Source: Nocardia anocheti (GTDB lineage Bacteria; Actinomycetota; Actinomycetes; Mycobacteriales; Mycobacteriaceae). Taken from it: a stretch of DNA of 64,000 bases. The translations under genes and the position numbers were made by a program. Positions within the stretch are counted from its first letter, which is position 1; each line of letters opens with the position of its first letter. Shown here piece by piece: positions 37,901-47,979 of this stretch. The notes below the pieces were generated by a model. That model was not told the DNA's origin. It saw only the letters and a list, made by a program, of their open reading frames with translations, and did not search any database. The DNA lies in NCBI RefSeq assembly GCF_029675105.1, contig NZ_JAQQFV010000003.1, forward strand, positions 496,001 to 560,000, read 5' to 3'.

Positions 37901-38614
37901 TTGACGATCATCGACACGGTCGAGGATCCGCGGCCGGATCATCTGTTCAGCCGCAACGGCACCCAGCTGCGCGTGCAGGTGCACGCGCTCGACAGCGCCA
38001 CCGACGGCGGTCATCTGCTGGTGTTCGGCGAGCTCGGTGCGCGGCCGCTGGTGCGGGTGCACTCGCGGTGCCTCTACGGTGACGCGCTCGGTTCCGACGA
38101 CTGCGACTGCGGTCCGGAGCTGGCGCTGTCGATGGATCTCATCCAGGCCGAGGGCGGGGGCGTGCTGGTCTATCTCGAACAGGAGGGACGCGGCGCCGGA
38201 CTGGTGTGGAAGGCCATCGGCTATCGCACCAGCGAGCAGTACGGGATCGACACCTTCGACAGCTACGAGCGGCTCGGCTTGGACCCCGACGGCCGTCGCT
38301 ACGAGCACGTCGCCAAGGCGCTGCTCGACCTCGGCATCCATCAGGTGCGGCTGCTCACCAACAATCCGGAGAAGCTGCGGGCGCTGGCCGAGGCGGGAGT
38401 CGCGGTCGAGGTGATCCCTCTCGCGATCCAGCTGCGTACCGACCGAGGGCGCCGCTATCTGGATGCCAAGATCCGGCGCCGCAAACACATGATTCCCCGC
38501 GATTTCGCGCCGTGGGCGCCGCACTACTCGGCGTCCGCCGAGGTCGCGAGCGTGCCGGAACGCCCGCGTCGGCCACGCTGGTGGCGACGTTTCGGCCTGA
38601 GCGGTCGTGGGTAA
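37901..38614 (+). CDS. GTP cyclohydrolase II (RibA-like) paralogue
   Basis: A 237-residue single-domain GTP cyclohydrolase II. The zinc Cys are C57, C68 and C70 in 'HSRCLYGDALGSDDCDCG', with spacing as in E. coli RibA. Also present are 'YLEQEGRGAGLVWKAIGY', the Arg of 'LDPDGRRYEHVAKAL' and the 'RLLTNNPEKLRALAEAGV' loop. The usual HSE of the zinc site is HSR here and the C-terminal tail is long and basic. It should open GTP to a formamidopyrimidine or 2,5-diaminopyrimidinone product, for riboflavin or a secondary pathway. No other rib gene is nearby, unlike housekeeping ribA. The start is TTG 37901 with GGAGGA closely upstream. Confidence 0.83.
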   Translation: MTIIDTVEDPRPDHLFSRNGTQLRVQVHALDSATDGGHLLVFGELGARPLVRVHSRCLYGDALGSDDCDCGPELALSMDLIQAEGGGVLVYLEQEGRGAGLVWKAIGYRTSEQYGIDTFDSYERLGLDPDGRRYEHVAKALLDLGIHQVRLLTNNPEKLRALAEAGVAVEVIPLAIQLRTDRGRRYLDAKIRRRKHMIPRDFAPWAPHYSASAEVASVPERPRRPRWWRRFGLSGRG

Positions 38615-38745
38615 CCCACGCCACAATCCCGTATGTCCGGTTACGATGAGTGAGCCGCGCCACTGCTGACGCCCATCGCTCGAGACGATGAGACAGTTCC
38701 ACTCGCATTGGCTCGGTGTCCGCTCGGCCTATCGGGAACAGGGAT

Positions 38746-40572
<1,827 letters not shown>

Positions 40573-40580
40573 CGATCGGT

Positions 40581-40623
40581 ACGACAGTGGCCCCGGACGA
40601 TTACCGTCCGGGGCCACTGTCGT
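40581..40623. terminator. Bidirectional hairpin terminator
   Basis: Arms of 19 bp (40581-40599 and 40605-40623) are perfectly complementary around loop ATTAC; the left arm begins ACGACAGTGGCC. It separates fadD from the convergent PEBP gene and can terminate both. Confidence 0.85.
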
Positions 40624-40629
40624 TGTGGC

Positions 40630-41157
40630 TCAGCGCTCTTCGTAGGTGCCGACCAGGGTGGCCCGGCCGAGGGTGTGGAAGAACAGGTTGAAGCCGAGAA
40701 ACGCGGGCGCGGCGTCCGGCCCGACCTCGAGTTCGGGGACGTCGACCGCGTGCACGACCACGTAGTAGCGGTGCGGGCCGTGGCCCTTCGGCGGCGAGGC
40801 GCCGACGAAGCCGGGGAATCCGCCGTCGTTGCGCAGAGTCACCGCCGCGGCGGGCAGGGTGCCGCCCTCGCTGCCCGCGCCGGAGTCGAGGGAGGTCACC
40901 GAGGCGGGGATGTTCGCCACGGCCCAGTGCCAGAAGCCCGAGGCGGTGGGCGCGTCCGGGTCGAAGACGGTCACCGCGAAACTCTGGGTGCCCTCGGGGA
41001 ATCCGGACCAGCTCAGCTGGGGCGAGATGTCCTTGCCGCCCGATCCGAACACGCCCGACACCTGGTCGTTGGCCAGCGGCTGCCCGTCGGTGATGTCGGC
41101 GGAGGTGACGGTGAACGAAGGCACCTGCGGCAGTGCGTCATAGGGGTTGTAGCTCAT
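40630..41157 (-). CDS. YbhB/YbcL-type phosphatidylethanolamine-binding-like protein (Rv2140c-type)
   Basis: A 175-residue protein of the bacterial PEBP family. Signature segments are '[20 protein letters not shown]', the Asp-Pro-Asp anion-pocket motif in '[20 protein letters not shown]', and '[20 protein letters not shown]'. M. tuberculosis Rv2140c (TB18.6) is the likely counterpart by family and position next to the M20 peptidase gene. The fold binds phosphate-bearing ligands; the physiological role is not settled. No signal peptide is seen. It lies 25 bases downstream of the peptidase gene. Confidence 0.9.
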   Translation of the reverse strand: MSYNPYDALPQVPSFTVTSADITDGQPLANDQVSGVFGSGGKDISPQLSWSGFPEGTQSFAVTVFDPDAPTASGFWHWAVANIPASVTSLDSGAGSEGGTLPAAAVTLRNDGGFPGFVGASPPKGHGPHRYYVVVHAVDVPELEVGPDAAPAFLGFNLFFHTLGRATLVGTYEER

Positions 41158-41182
41158 GGAGACCTCTCGGAGTGGTGGTCGA

Positions 41183-42544
41183 TCAGCTGTGCAGAAGGAA
41201 ATGTTCCAGTACCCGGGTGCCGAATTCCAGTGAGTGCACCGGCACCCGTTCGTCCACCCCGTGGAACAGGGCGGTGAAGTCCAGTTCCGGCGGCAGCTGC
41301 AGCGGCGCGAAGCCGAAGCAGCGAATACCGATCCGCGCGAAGGCTTTCGCGTCGGTGCCGCCGGAGAGCATGTAGGGCACGGTGCGGCCCTGCGGGTCGT
41401 TGGCGAGGACGGCGTCGTTCATGGCGTCGACCAGGTGGCCGTCGAAGGTGGTCTCGTAGGAGTCGAGTTTGGTGATCCACTCGCGCTCCACATCGGGGCC
41501 GATCAGCTCGTCGACCTCGCGTTCGAACGCGGCCTGGCGGCCGGGGACCACGCGGCAGTCCACCACGGCCTCCGCGGTCTGCGGGATCACGTTGGCCTTG
41601 TATCCCGCCGAGAGCATGGTCGGGTTGGCGGTGTCGCGCAGGGTGGCGCCGATGATGCGCGAGATGGTGCCGAGCTTGGCGAGCTGCCCCTCGATGTCGG
41701 GGCTGTTCGGGTCGAACTCGAGCCCGGATTCCTCGCTCACCGCGGCCAGGAATTCCGCGACCGAGTCCGAGAGCACCAGCGGGAAGGTGTGTTTGCCCAG
41801 GCGGGCAACGGCTTCGGCGAGAATGGTGACGGCGTTGTCCTCGTGCAGGAACGAGCCGTGCCCGGCGCGGGCCTTGGCGCGCAAGCGCATCCAACCCAGG
41901 CCCTTCTCCGCGGTCTCCACCAGGTAGAGCCTGCGTTCGGTGCCGTCGGGGCGGGGCACGGTCAGCGAGAAGCCGCCGACCTCACCGACCGCCTCGGTGA
42001 CGCCGTCGAACAGGTCGGGCCGGTTGTCCACCAGCCACTGCGAACCCCACCGGCCGCCGTTCTCCTCGTCGGCCAGGAACGCGAACACCAGATCGCGCGG
42101 CGGCACGGTGCCCTCGGCCTTGAACTGGCGCGCCAGCGCCAGGGTCATGCCGACCATGTCCTTCATGTCGATCGCGCCGCGACCCCACACGTACCCGTCG
42201 CGGACCGCGCCCGAGAACGGGTGCACGCTCCAGTCGGCGGCCTCGGCGGGCACCACGTCGAGGTGACCGTGGATCATCAGCGCGCCCCGGCTCGGGTCGG
42301 CGCCCGTCAACCGCGCGAAGACATTGCCGCGCCCCGGGGCGCCCGATTCGACGTATTCGGTCTCGTAGCCGACGTCCTGGAGTTGCTGGGCCACCCATTC
42401 GGCGCATTCGCGCTCGCCCTTGGTGGTCGCCAACTCGCCGGTATTGGAGGTGTCGAACCGGATCAGCGTGCTGACCAGCTCCACCACCTCGTCCACCGCG
42501 CGGGACCGACCGTTCGAACCAGAATTCTCGCCAGATGCCGACAC
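41183..42544 (-). CDS. M20 family metallopeptidase (DapE2/Rv2141c-type)
   Basis: A 453-residue M20/M25/M40 peptidase. Metal ligands are visible as '[13 protein letters not shown]' (His, Asp), '[14 protein letters not shown]' (Asp), '[20 protein letters not shown]' (Glu-Glu pair) and the C-terminal '[20 protein letters not shown]' (His). The lid dimerisation domain lies at about 215-335. It probably cleaves a dipeptide or N-acyl amino acid; the M. tuberculosis homologue was annotated as DapE2, but there is no lysine-pathway context here. It is the first gene of an operon with the PEBP gene. Confidence 0.9.
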   Translation of the reverse strand: MSASGENSGSNGRSRAVDEVVELVSTLIRFDTSNTGELATTKGERECAEWVAQQLQDVGYETEYVESGAPGRGNVFARLTGADPSRGALMIHGHLDVVPAEAADWSVHPFSGAVRDGYVWGRGAIDMKDMVGMTLALARQFKAEGTVPPRDLVFAFLADEENGGRWGSQWLVDNRPDLFDGVTEAVGEVGGFSLTVPRPDGTERRLYLVETAEKGLGWMRLRAKARAGHGSFLHEDNAVTILAEAVARLGKHTFPLVLSDSVAEFLAAVSEESGLEFDPNSPDIEGQLAKLGTISRIIGATLRDTANPTMLSAGYKANVIPQTAEAVVDCRVVPGRQAAFEREVDELIGPDVEREWITKLDSYETTFDGHLVDAMNDAVLANDPQGRTVPYMLSGGTDAKAFARIGIRCFGFAPLQLPPELDFTALFHGVDERVPVHSLEFGTRVLEHFLLHS

Positions 42545-42709
42545 GTCCCTTTCCTACCACTGTCGGACCCCACCCCGCGCCACCTCCCCGGACTCGCACC
42601 GATTCGCCGCTGCTCGCCGCACCGCGCGAGTACAACTCGCGGTGAGCGCAATTGCCCCGCGCGGCCACCGCATTCGCCACGCGATCCGGGCGCGTGGTTG
42701 GCTGACGGG

Positions 42710-43670
42710 GTGAGATCGCGCAGGGTCCGGATCGGAATCGCGTTGCTGGCCGGGGCGACGACGCTGACGGGGGTGGTCGGGGTCGCGCTGCATGTCGTCG
42801 GCTGGGCGGTGGAGCCGCTGGTGCTGGCCGCCTCCGGCGCGCCCTACCTCATGGCTGGCGCGGTCCTGGGCGCGGCGGGATTCGCGGTGACGCGGCAGTG
42901 GATCGCGACCGGGGTGGCCACGCTGGTCACGGTGATCGGCATCGCGACGCAGGCGCCCCCTGTACCTCGCCGACGGCGCGGACGGCGCCGGAGTCGAGAT
43001 CACGGTGATGCAGGCCAATCTGCTCTTCGACGGTGCCGATCCCACCGCCCTGGTCGAGCAGGTGCGCGCCCGGGATGTCGCGCTGCTCACGGTCAACGAA
43101 CTCACCCGCCCGGCCGTGGACGCGCTCGGCCGGGCCGGGCTCGACGAGGTGCTGCCGCACCGCTATCTGGCGCCGGGGCAGACCGCCAGCGGGACCGGGA
43201 TCTGGAGCCGCTATCCATTGTCGGAGACGGTCGAATACGACGGGTTCGTGCTGAACCAGATCTCGGCGACCGCGGCGGTGCCCGAGGTGGGCCCGGTCTC
43301 GGTCTTCGCGATCCATCCCGTGCCACCGATCTACGACACCGGTGTCTGGGCCGACGAGCTGACGCGGCTGACCGCGATCATCGAACGCGCGCCGACCGGG
43401 CGTCCCGTGGTGGTCGGCGGCGATTTCAACGCCACCCACGACCACACCCGGTTCCGCGCGATGGTCTCCGGGCGCTTCGCCGACGCCGGGGCGCAGGTGG
43501 GAGCGGGCAGACTGGTCACCTATCCGACCGACAAACGCATCCCGCCGGTGGTCGGCATCGACCACGTGCTGCTCGCCGGGGCACACGCGACCGGTGTCGA
43601 GACGGTGGACCTGCCGGGGGCCGATCACCGCGCGTTGCTCGCGCGCATCGTGCTGCACCACCAGCCGTAG
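42710..43670 (+). pseudogene. Endonuclease/exonuclease/phosphatase family membrane protein, frameshifted
   Basis: From GTG 42710 one frame encodes an N-terminal part with about three membrane helices ('IGIALLAGATTLTGVVGVAL', 'YLMAGAVLGAAGFAV', 'GVATLVTVIGIATQAP'). The phosphatase domain continues in the next frame ('LYLADGADGAGVEITVMQAN' to 'GIDHVLLAGAH'). It includes the metal and catalytic motifs 'LLTVNELTRPAVDALG', 'VVVGGDFNATHDHTRFRAM' and the final His 'GADHRALLARI'. The shift lies in a run of five C at 42956-42960: with four C the two parts join perfectly. It is either a recent mutation, a phase-variable tract or a sequencing error. If intact, it resembles small actinobacterial EEP membrane proteins. 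Confidence 0.78.
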
Positions 43671-43801
43671 ACCGGCTAACCCGCCGCGCGTTCGTCGCTG
43701 CGGGGCGTACTCCCTCGGGCGGTGATGGACGGCGCTTGGCGAGCAGCGCGGGTGTCGCGAGCAGTGCGAGCAATGCGGGCTTCGCGGGCACCGCGGGCTT
43801 C

Positions 43802-43909
43802 GCGAGTGGCGCGGGCAGCGCGAGTGGCGCGGGCAGCGCGAGTGGCGCGGGCAGCGCGAGTGGCGCGGGCAGCGCGAGTGGCGCGGGCAGCGCGAGTGGC
43901 GCGGGTCCG
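43802..43909. repeat. 18-bp tandem repeat (five perfect copies plus one partial)
   Basis: Unit GCGAGTGGCGCGGGCAGC repeats without a mismatch from 43802 to 43891, and a sixth copy diverges in its last four bases. Degenerate related units precede it from about 43740. It fills the 248-bp gap between the EEP pseudogene and the TetR gene. In one plus-strand frame it would read as Ala-Ser-Gly-Ala-Gly-Ser repeats, but no credible gene contains it. Confidence 0.85.
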
Positions 43910-43918
43910 CCGAGTTCG

Positions 43919-44560
43919 CTAAGTGCCGGACACTGTCGCGTCGGCTTGGGCCGTCGCGTCTCGCGTGGGCGGGAGCTCGCCGACCAGCGCGTCGACGCGG
44001 GCCGCCATCGCCCGGCCCGCGGCGTGGAGGGGCTCGGCGGATCGCAGGGTGCGGCCGAGGATGAACGCGCCTTCCATGGCGGTCAGGATGGCCAGGACCA
44101 GGTCGCGGGCGGCTGGTTCCGGCAGTCCGCGGGTGTGGAAGTAGGCGGTGCCCTGGTCGATCCAGTCCCGCACGACCTCGGCGGCGACCTCGCGCAAGGC
44201 CGGTTCGCTGTCGGCGATCTCCCCGGCGACCGTGCCGACCGGGCACATGTTCATCCAGCCCGAATCCTCGAGCGTGCGCGCGGCCTCGGTGAAGGCGGCG
44301 GAGACCGCGACGCGCAGGTCCTCGTGCGGGTCCATGAGCAGCGGTATCAGCTGGATGTAGGCGGCGCCCGAGGTGCGCAGCGCTTCGGCCGCGATCTGCA
44401 CCTTGCCGTGCGGGAAATGGTGATACAGCGAGCCCATGGGGGCCTGAGCCGCCGCGGTGATCTGTTTGACGGTGATGGCGCTGTAGCCGTGGACCCGCAG
44501 CAATTCGCCGACCGCGACGACCAGCCGTTCCCGCGTGGTCATTGACATCTCCTCGCTCAC
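43919..44560 (-). CDS. TetR/AcrR-family regulator (LmrA/YxaF-like)
   Basis: A 213-residue repressor. The HTH spans about residues 9-55 with 'AAAQAPMGSLYHHFPHGKVQ'. The C-terminal domain has the LmrA/YxaF-like pattern 'GWMNMCPVGTVAGEIADSEP' and 'TAYFHTRGLPEPAARDLVLA'. Such proteins control efflux pumps or hydrolases in response to drugs or flavonoids. ATG 44560 is used; an in-frame ATG six codons later is possible. It is divergent from the hydrolase gene at 44617 with the palindrome at 44585-44600 between them, so it probably represses both itself and the hydrolase. Confidence 0.87.
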   Translation of the reverse strand: MSEEMSMTTRERLVVAVGELLRVHGYSAITVKQITAAAQAPMGSLYHHFPHGKVQIAAEALRTSGAAYIQLIPLLMDPHEDLRVAVSAAFTEAARTLEDSGWMNMCPVGTVAGEIADSEPALREVAAEVVRDWIDQGTAYFHTRGLPEPAARDLVLAILTAMEGAFILGRTLRSAEPLHAAGRAMAARVDALVGELPPTRDATAQADATVSGT

Positions 44561-44584
44561 CGTTCCAGACTAGAGCATACGTAC

Positions 44585-44600
44585 TAGAGCAAACGCTCTA
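44585..44600. promoter_or_regulatory. TetR-type operator in the TetR/hydrolase divergent region
   Basis: Inverted repeat TAGAGC-AAAC-GCTCTA. Another TAGAGC half-site lies 14 bases upstream (44571-44576). The core AGAGC-A-(A/G)AC-GCTCT matches the operator at 11513-11530. Confidence 0.6.
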
Positions 44601-44616
44601 ACGTCAGGAGGACATC

Positions 44617-45462
44617 GTGCCGATCGTCGACATCCCCGCGGGGCGTCTCCACTACCGCGAACACGGCGAGGGCCCGCCGGTGGTGCTGCTGCACGGACTG
44701 CTGATGAATCACACCGTGTGGGACGCGGTCCTCGACCAGCTCCCGACCGGGTTCCGCTACGTCCTGCCCGATCTCCCGCTCGGCGCGCATCCCGAACCCA
44801 TGAAGGCCGGTGCCGATCTGAGCCTGCGCGGCCTCAACCAGCTCGTCGCCGATTTCCTCGCCGCCCTCGACCTGCGCGAGGTCACCCTCGTGCATTCCGA
44901 CTGGGGTGGCGCGCTGTTCCTCACCGCCTACGGTCTCGACGAGCGCGTCGGCCGCCTGATCGTGCTGCCCTGCGAGGCCTTCGACAACTTCCCGCCCGGA
45001 CTGCCCGGCAAGACGGCGATCCTGGCCGCGTACCTGCCCGGTGGTGTCTCCCTGGCGCTGCGGCAGCTGCGGGTGCGGTGGCTGCGCCGCTCCCCGCTGC
45101 TGTTCGGCTGGATGGCCAAGTCGCCGATCCCCGACGACCTCGTCCACGCCTGGACCGAACCCGGCCTGCGGCAGCGTGCCGTCCGCGCCGACGTGCTCGC
45201 GTACATGCGCGCGCCCCGCCGCACGGCAGACCTCGTCGCCGACACCGAAGCCCTCCGGAACTTCTCCGGTGACGCGCTCGTCCTCTGGTCCAGCGCGGGC
45301 AAGGTCATGCCGCGCGCGCACGGCCACCGACTCGCCGCGCTGCTCCCCCACGCCCGGCTGGTCGAGATCGACGAGGCCTACGTCCTGTCCATGCTCGACC
45401 GGCCGGACGCCGTCGCCGCGGCCGTCACCGAGTTCCTCACCACCACCGCCGCCCGCCGATAG
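44617..45462 (+). CDS. Alpha/beta hydrolase with Asp nucleophile, catalytic His not seen
   Basis: A 281-residue alpha/beta hydrolase of the haloalkane dehalogenase/epoxide hydrolase type. The oxyanion motif is 'VVLLHGLLMNHTVWD' and the nucleophile elbow 'VTLVHSDWGGALFL' has Asp, not Ser. The cap domain lies at about 125-195. The C-terminal strand where the catalytic His is expected reads 'VEIDEAYVLSMLDRPDAVAA', with Tyr or Val and no His. So either another residue serves or the enzyme is altered. GTG 44617 has AGGAGG five bases upstream. Likely controlled by the divergent TetR protein. Confidence 0.82.
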   Translation: MPIVDIPAGRLHYREHGEGPPVVLLHGLLMNHTVWDAVLDQLPTGFRYVLPDLPLGAHPEPMKAGADLSLRGLNQLVADFLAALDLREVTLVHSDWGGALFLTAYGLDERVGRLIVLPCEAFDNFPPGLPGKTAILAAYLPGGVSLALRQLRVRWLRRSPLLFGWMAKSPIPDDLVHAWTEPGLRQRAVRADVLAYMRAPRRTADLVADTEALRNFSGDALVLWSSAGKVMPRAHGHRLAALLPHARLVEIDEAYVLSMLDRPDAVAAAVTEFLTTTAARR

Positions 45463-45492
45463 CGCGACCGCGCGGGCGATCTCCTCGCGCGG

Positions 45493-46506
45493 TCAGGTCT
45501 GCTGGAGGGGTTCGTAGACCTCCGCGCCGAGACCGAAGGTCCAGGCGACGCCTTCGCGCGCGGTGCGGGTGGTGGGCGGGACACGTAACCAGTAGGTGCG
45601 GTGGGTGCCGTCGGGTTCCGGGGTGGAGTTGACGACTTCGACCATCACCACGTCCTCGTCACCGACGAGGGCGATCCGCCACAGGATGCCGGTCTCGTCG
45701 CGATGCACCGGGCGCGCCTCCGACTCGGTGAGATACCGGTCGTAGCCGTAGTACTCGAGCATCACGCGCCGCAGTTCGGCGTTCTCCTCGTCACGGATCC
45801 GCTGCGGGGTCAGCGCGCGCAGACCGGCGAGGAATTCGGCGGTGACCGGCATCCCGCGCCAGGCGTGCAGGGCGAAACCGTCGGTGTAGGCGAGGGCGGG
45901 GCCGTCACCGTTGTCGAGGCGACCGGCTTCGTCGCGGTGCAGGGCGACCGGGCGTTCGGTGAGCACCGCGACCTTCTCGTAGGGCCACCACCAGCCCGCC
46001 TGCCCGGCCACGGCGGCGAGTCCGTCGAGCGGACTGCCCGGCCGGATGTCGTAGGCGCTGAGCCATGCGGCCTCGTGCTGACCGAGTACGGCGTCGAGCA
46101 GCAGGACCCGGATCCGCCGCTCCAACTCGCGGTCCTCGGCTGCCGCCACCTCGATCACTCCCGCGCGGATGCGTTCGACCACGGAGTTCGTCAGCTCCCA
46201 CAGATCCGCGCCGGTCGCGCGCCAGTGCGCGCTGTAACCCTCGGCACCCAGTTCGGCGTGCAGCCGGGCCCGTTCGGTCGCCCACGGACCGTTGCGTACG
46301 GCCTCGCGGACGGGGGCGCCGAGATCCAGGGCGCCGAGCAGCAACCCGACCGCTTCCAGAGGTGAAGCGGCCCAGAGAATCCGTTCCGGCTCGGCCAATC
46401 CCGCGCGGGTGTAGGCGAGCCGGACTCCGGCTTCGGCCGCGCCCCGGTCCCCCGCGCCGATGGCGGCGGCGACCGCACGCCAATCCGGTGAGGCGTCGGC
46501 AGTCAT
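45493..46506 (-). CDS. DUF6745 domain protein
   Basis: A 337-residue soluble protein matching the DUF6745 pattern: Trp/Ala-rich helices 'EHWRA'-like in 'AHWRATGADLWELTNSVVER', 'WWWPYEKVAVLTERPVALHR', 'GPALAYTDGFALHAWRGMPV', and the C-terminal beta region 'ILWRIALVGDEDVVMVEVVN'. Function is unknown. Its ATG overlaps the stop of the 108-residue upstream gene (ATGA), so they are coupled. The pair is divergent from the STM4015-4011 operon, whose first gene encodes a leucine-rich-repeat protein, so it may belong to the same system. Confidence 0.72.
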   Translation of the reverse strand: MTADASPDWRAVAAAIGAGDRGAAEAGVRLAYTRAGLAEPERILWAASPLEAVGLLLGALDLGAPVREAVRNGPWATERARLHAELGAEGYSAHWRATGADLWELTNSVVERIRAGVIEVAAAEDRELERRIRVLLLDAVLGQHEAAWLSAYDIRPGSPLDGLAAVAGQAGWWWPYEKVAVLTERPVALHRDEAGRLDNGDGPALAYTDGFALHAWRGMPVTAEFLAGLRALTPQRIRDEENAELRRVMLEYYGYDRYLTESEARPVHRDETGILWRIALVGDEDVVMVEVVNSTPEPDGTHRTYWLRVPPTTRTAREGVAWTFGLGAEVYEPLQQT

Positions 46507-46832
46507 CAGTCCGCCACCACCCGCACCGAACCCGGGATGTACTCCCGTTGTCGGATCACGCGAAACCAGCCCTTCGGCAACAGGATCGGCGCGTGTTCTT
46601 CGTGCACGACCTTGCCGCCGGTCGGCAGGTGCAGCAGCAACGGACCGTACGCGCCCGCCTCCCGGATCAGGGTGCCCGGACCCGGGATCGCGTGCGCGTG
46701 GCCGGTCACCTCGCCCAGCGCCAGCACCAGACGTCCTCTGCCGTCGCGTGCTTCGCCGCGCGCGGTGTGCGCGCCCGCCGGAACCGCGTGCTCGGCCACC
46801 GGCACGATCAGCACATCGCCCTGTCTGTACAT
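46506..46832 (-). CDS. Small DUF6745-associated protein
   Basis: A 108-residue protein beginning MYRQGDVLIVPVAEHAVPAG with a beta-rich, cupin- or barrel-like sequence: 'VLALGEVTGHAHAIPGPGTL', 'LLLHLPTGGKVVHEEHAPIL', 'WFRVIRQREYIPGSVRVVAD'. I cannot name a family, though such small proteins accompany DUF6745 genes. Five His lie in two clusters (GHAHAI and HEEHAP) and could bind a metal. A much longer open frame upstream (to 47576) is antisense to STM4015 and is a shadow. The gene probably shares a promoter region with the divergent STM4015 operon. Confidence 0.7.
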   Translation of the reverse strand: MYRQGDVLIVPVAEHAVPAGAHTARGEARDGRGRLVLALGEVTGHAHAIPGPGTLIREAGAYGPLLLHLPTGGKVVHEEHAPILLPKGWFRVIRQREYIPGSVRVVAD

Positions 46833-46989
46833 CGCGTCCTCCCCGTCCGGCCGCCCTCGGCCTGTCGATGAGCACCGACCGTATCGGCGACCACCGACAA
46901 ACTCGGCCCAGGCGCGCATGGTGTCGGTGCCCCTTGATAGAAACGCTGCTGTCACCACCGGGCGGCACGTCGACAAGGGGCGGGAGTTC

Positions 46990-47973
46990 ATGACCACAGG
47001 AACGCATCTCAGCGAATGGGGCGGTCTGCCCACGCATCGTTTCCCCGTCCTCGACCAGTACACCGATGAGGCCGACCGCGACACGGCGATGCGTGCCCTG
47101 CCCGCCGCGGACACGGTGGCCTGGCGCATCACCGTGGATTGCGACGAGGCCGAGGAGACCTGGACCGAGGCGTTCGAGCGATTCCTGGACGCGGTCGACC
47201 CCGGCAAGGTCGAGGCCCTCGTGATCGGGTGTTGGCCCGAGGCGTTCGACAGCGGCCCCGACGAGATCTTCGCGGCGATCGCGGCTGCCCGCTCCCGGCT
47301 CACCGCGCTGCGGGCGCTGTTCGTCGGCGACATCACCTCCGAGGAATGTGAGATCTCCTGGATCAACCAGGGCGACGTCACCACTCTGCTCGACGCCTTC
47401 CCCGCGCTGGAGCAGTTCGGCGTGCGCGGTGGACAGAACCTCACTTTTCCCGCCGTCCGGCACGAGAACCTGCGCGCGCTCGCCATCCAGGCGGGTGGTC
47501 TGCCCGCCGAGGTGGTGCGCGGCGTGGCGGCCAGCGAGTTCCCGGCGCTGCGCGATCTCGAATTGTGGCTCGGCACCTCCGATTACGGCGGCGACTGCGA
47601 GAGCGATGACCTCGCCCCGATCCTGGCGGGCGACCGGCTGCCCGCGCTCACCCGCCTCGCCCTGCGCAACAGCGAAATGCAGGACGCGGTGTGCGCCGCG
47701 GTCGCCTCGGCGCCGGTGGTGGCCCAGCTCCACGAGCTGGACCTGTCGATGGGGGTGCTCACCGACGACGGCGTCGTCGCGCTGCTGGGTGGACAACCGC
47801 TCACCCACCTGAAGTCGCTGGATCTGCACCACAACTACGTGAGTACCGAGATCGGCGCCCGCCTGGTCGACACCCTCACCACCGGCGGCGTGACCCTGAA
47901 CATCGATTCCGACGACGCCGACAGCTACGAAGACGGTGACACCGTCTGGCGTTACATCTCCGTCGCCGAGTGA
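46990..47973 (+). CDS. STM4015 family protein (leucine-rich repeat)
   Basis: A 327-residue protein of the STM4015 family. Residues 1-110 are a non-repeat cap ('GGLPTHRFPVLDQYTDEADR', 'KVEALVIGCWPEAFDSGPDE'). From about 115 to 300 there are leucine-rich-repeat-like units ('LTALRALFVGDITSEECEIS', 'LPALTRLALRNSEMQDAVCA', 'LTHLKSLDLHHNYVSTEIGA'). The acidic C-terminus reads 'IDSDDADSYEDGDTVWRYIS'. It is probably a recognition or scaffold protein, possibly the target of the enzymes downstream. It is the first gene of the STM4015-4014-4013-4012-4011 operon, six bases before STM4014. Confidence 0.87.
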   Translation: MTTGTHLSEWGGLPTHRFPVLDQYTDEADRDTAMRALPAADTVAWRITVDCDEAEETWTEAFERFLDAVDPGKVEALVIGCWPEAFDSGPDEIFAAIAAARSRLTALRALFVGDITSEECEISWINQGDVTTLLDAFPALEQFGVRGGQNLTFPAVRHENLRALAIQAGGLPAEVVRGVAASEFPALRDLELWLGTSDYGGDCESDDLAPILAGDRLPALTRLALRNSEMQDAVCAAVASAPVVAQLHELDLSMGVLTDDGVVALLGGQPLTHLKSLDLHHNYVSTEIGARLVDTLTTGGVTLNIDSDDADSYEDGDTVWRYISVAE

Positions 47974-47979
47974 ATTCGC

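Noticed and set aside
43802-43909. Possible CRISPR array
   Set aside because: The 18-bp units are strictly contiguous without spacers, so it is a simple tandem repeat.
41234-44545. A 1103-codon open frame on the plus strand
   Set aside because: It is antisense to the M20 peptidase and TetR genes and crosses the EEP frameshift and the tandem repeat; composition is that of a shadow in high-GC DNA. Only its 42710-42960 part is coding.
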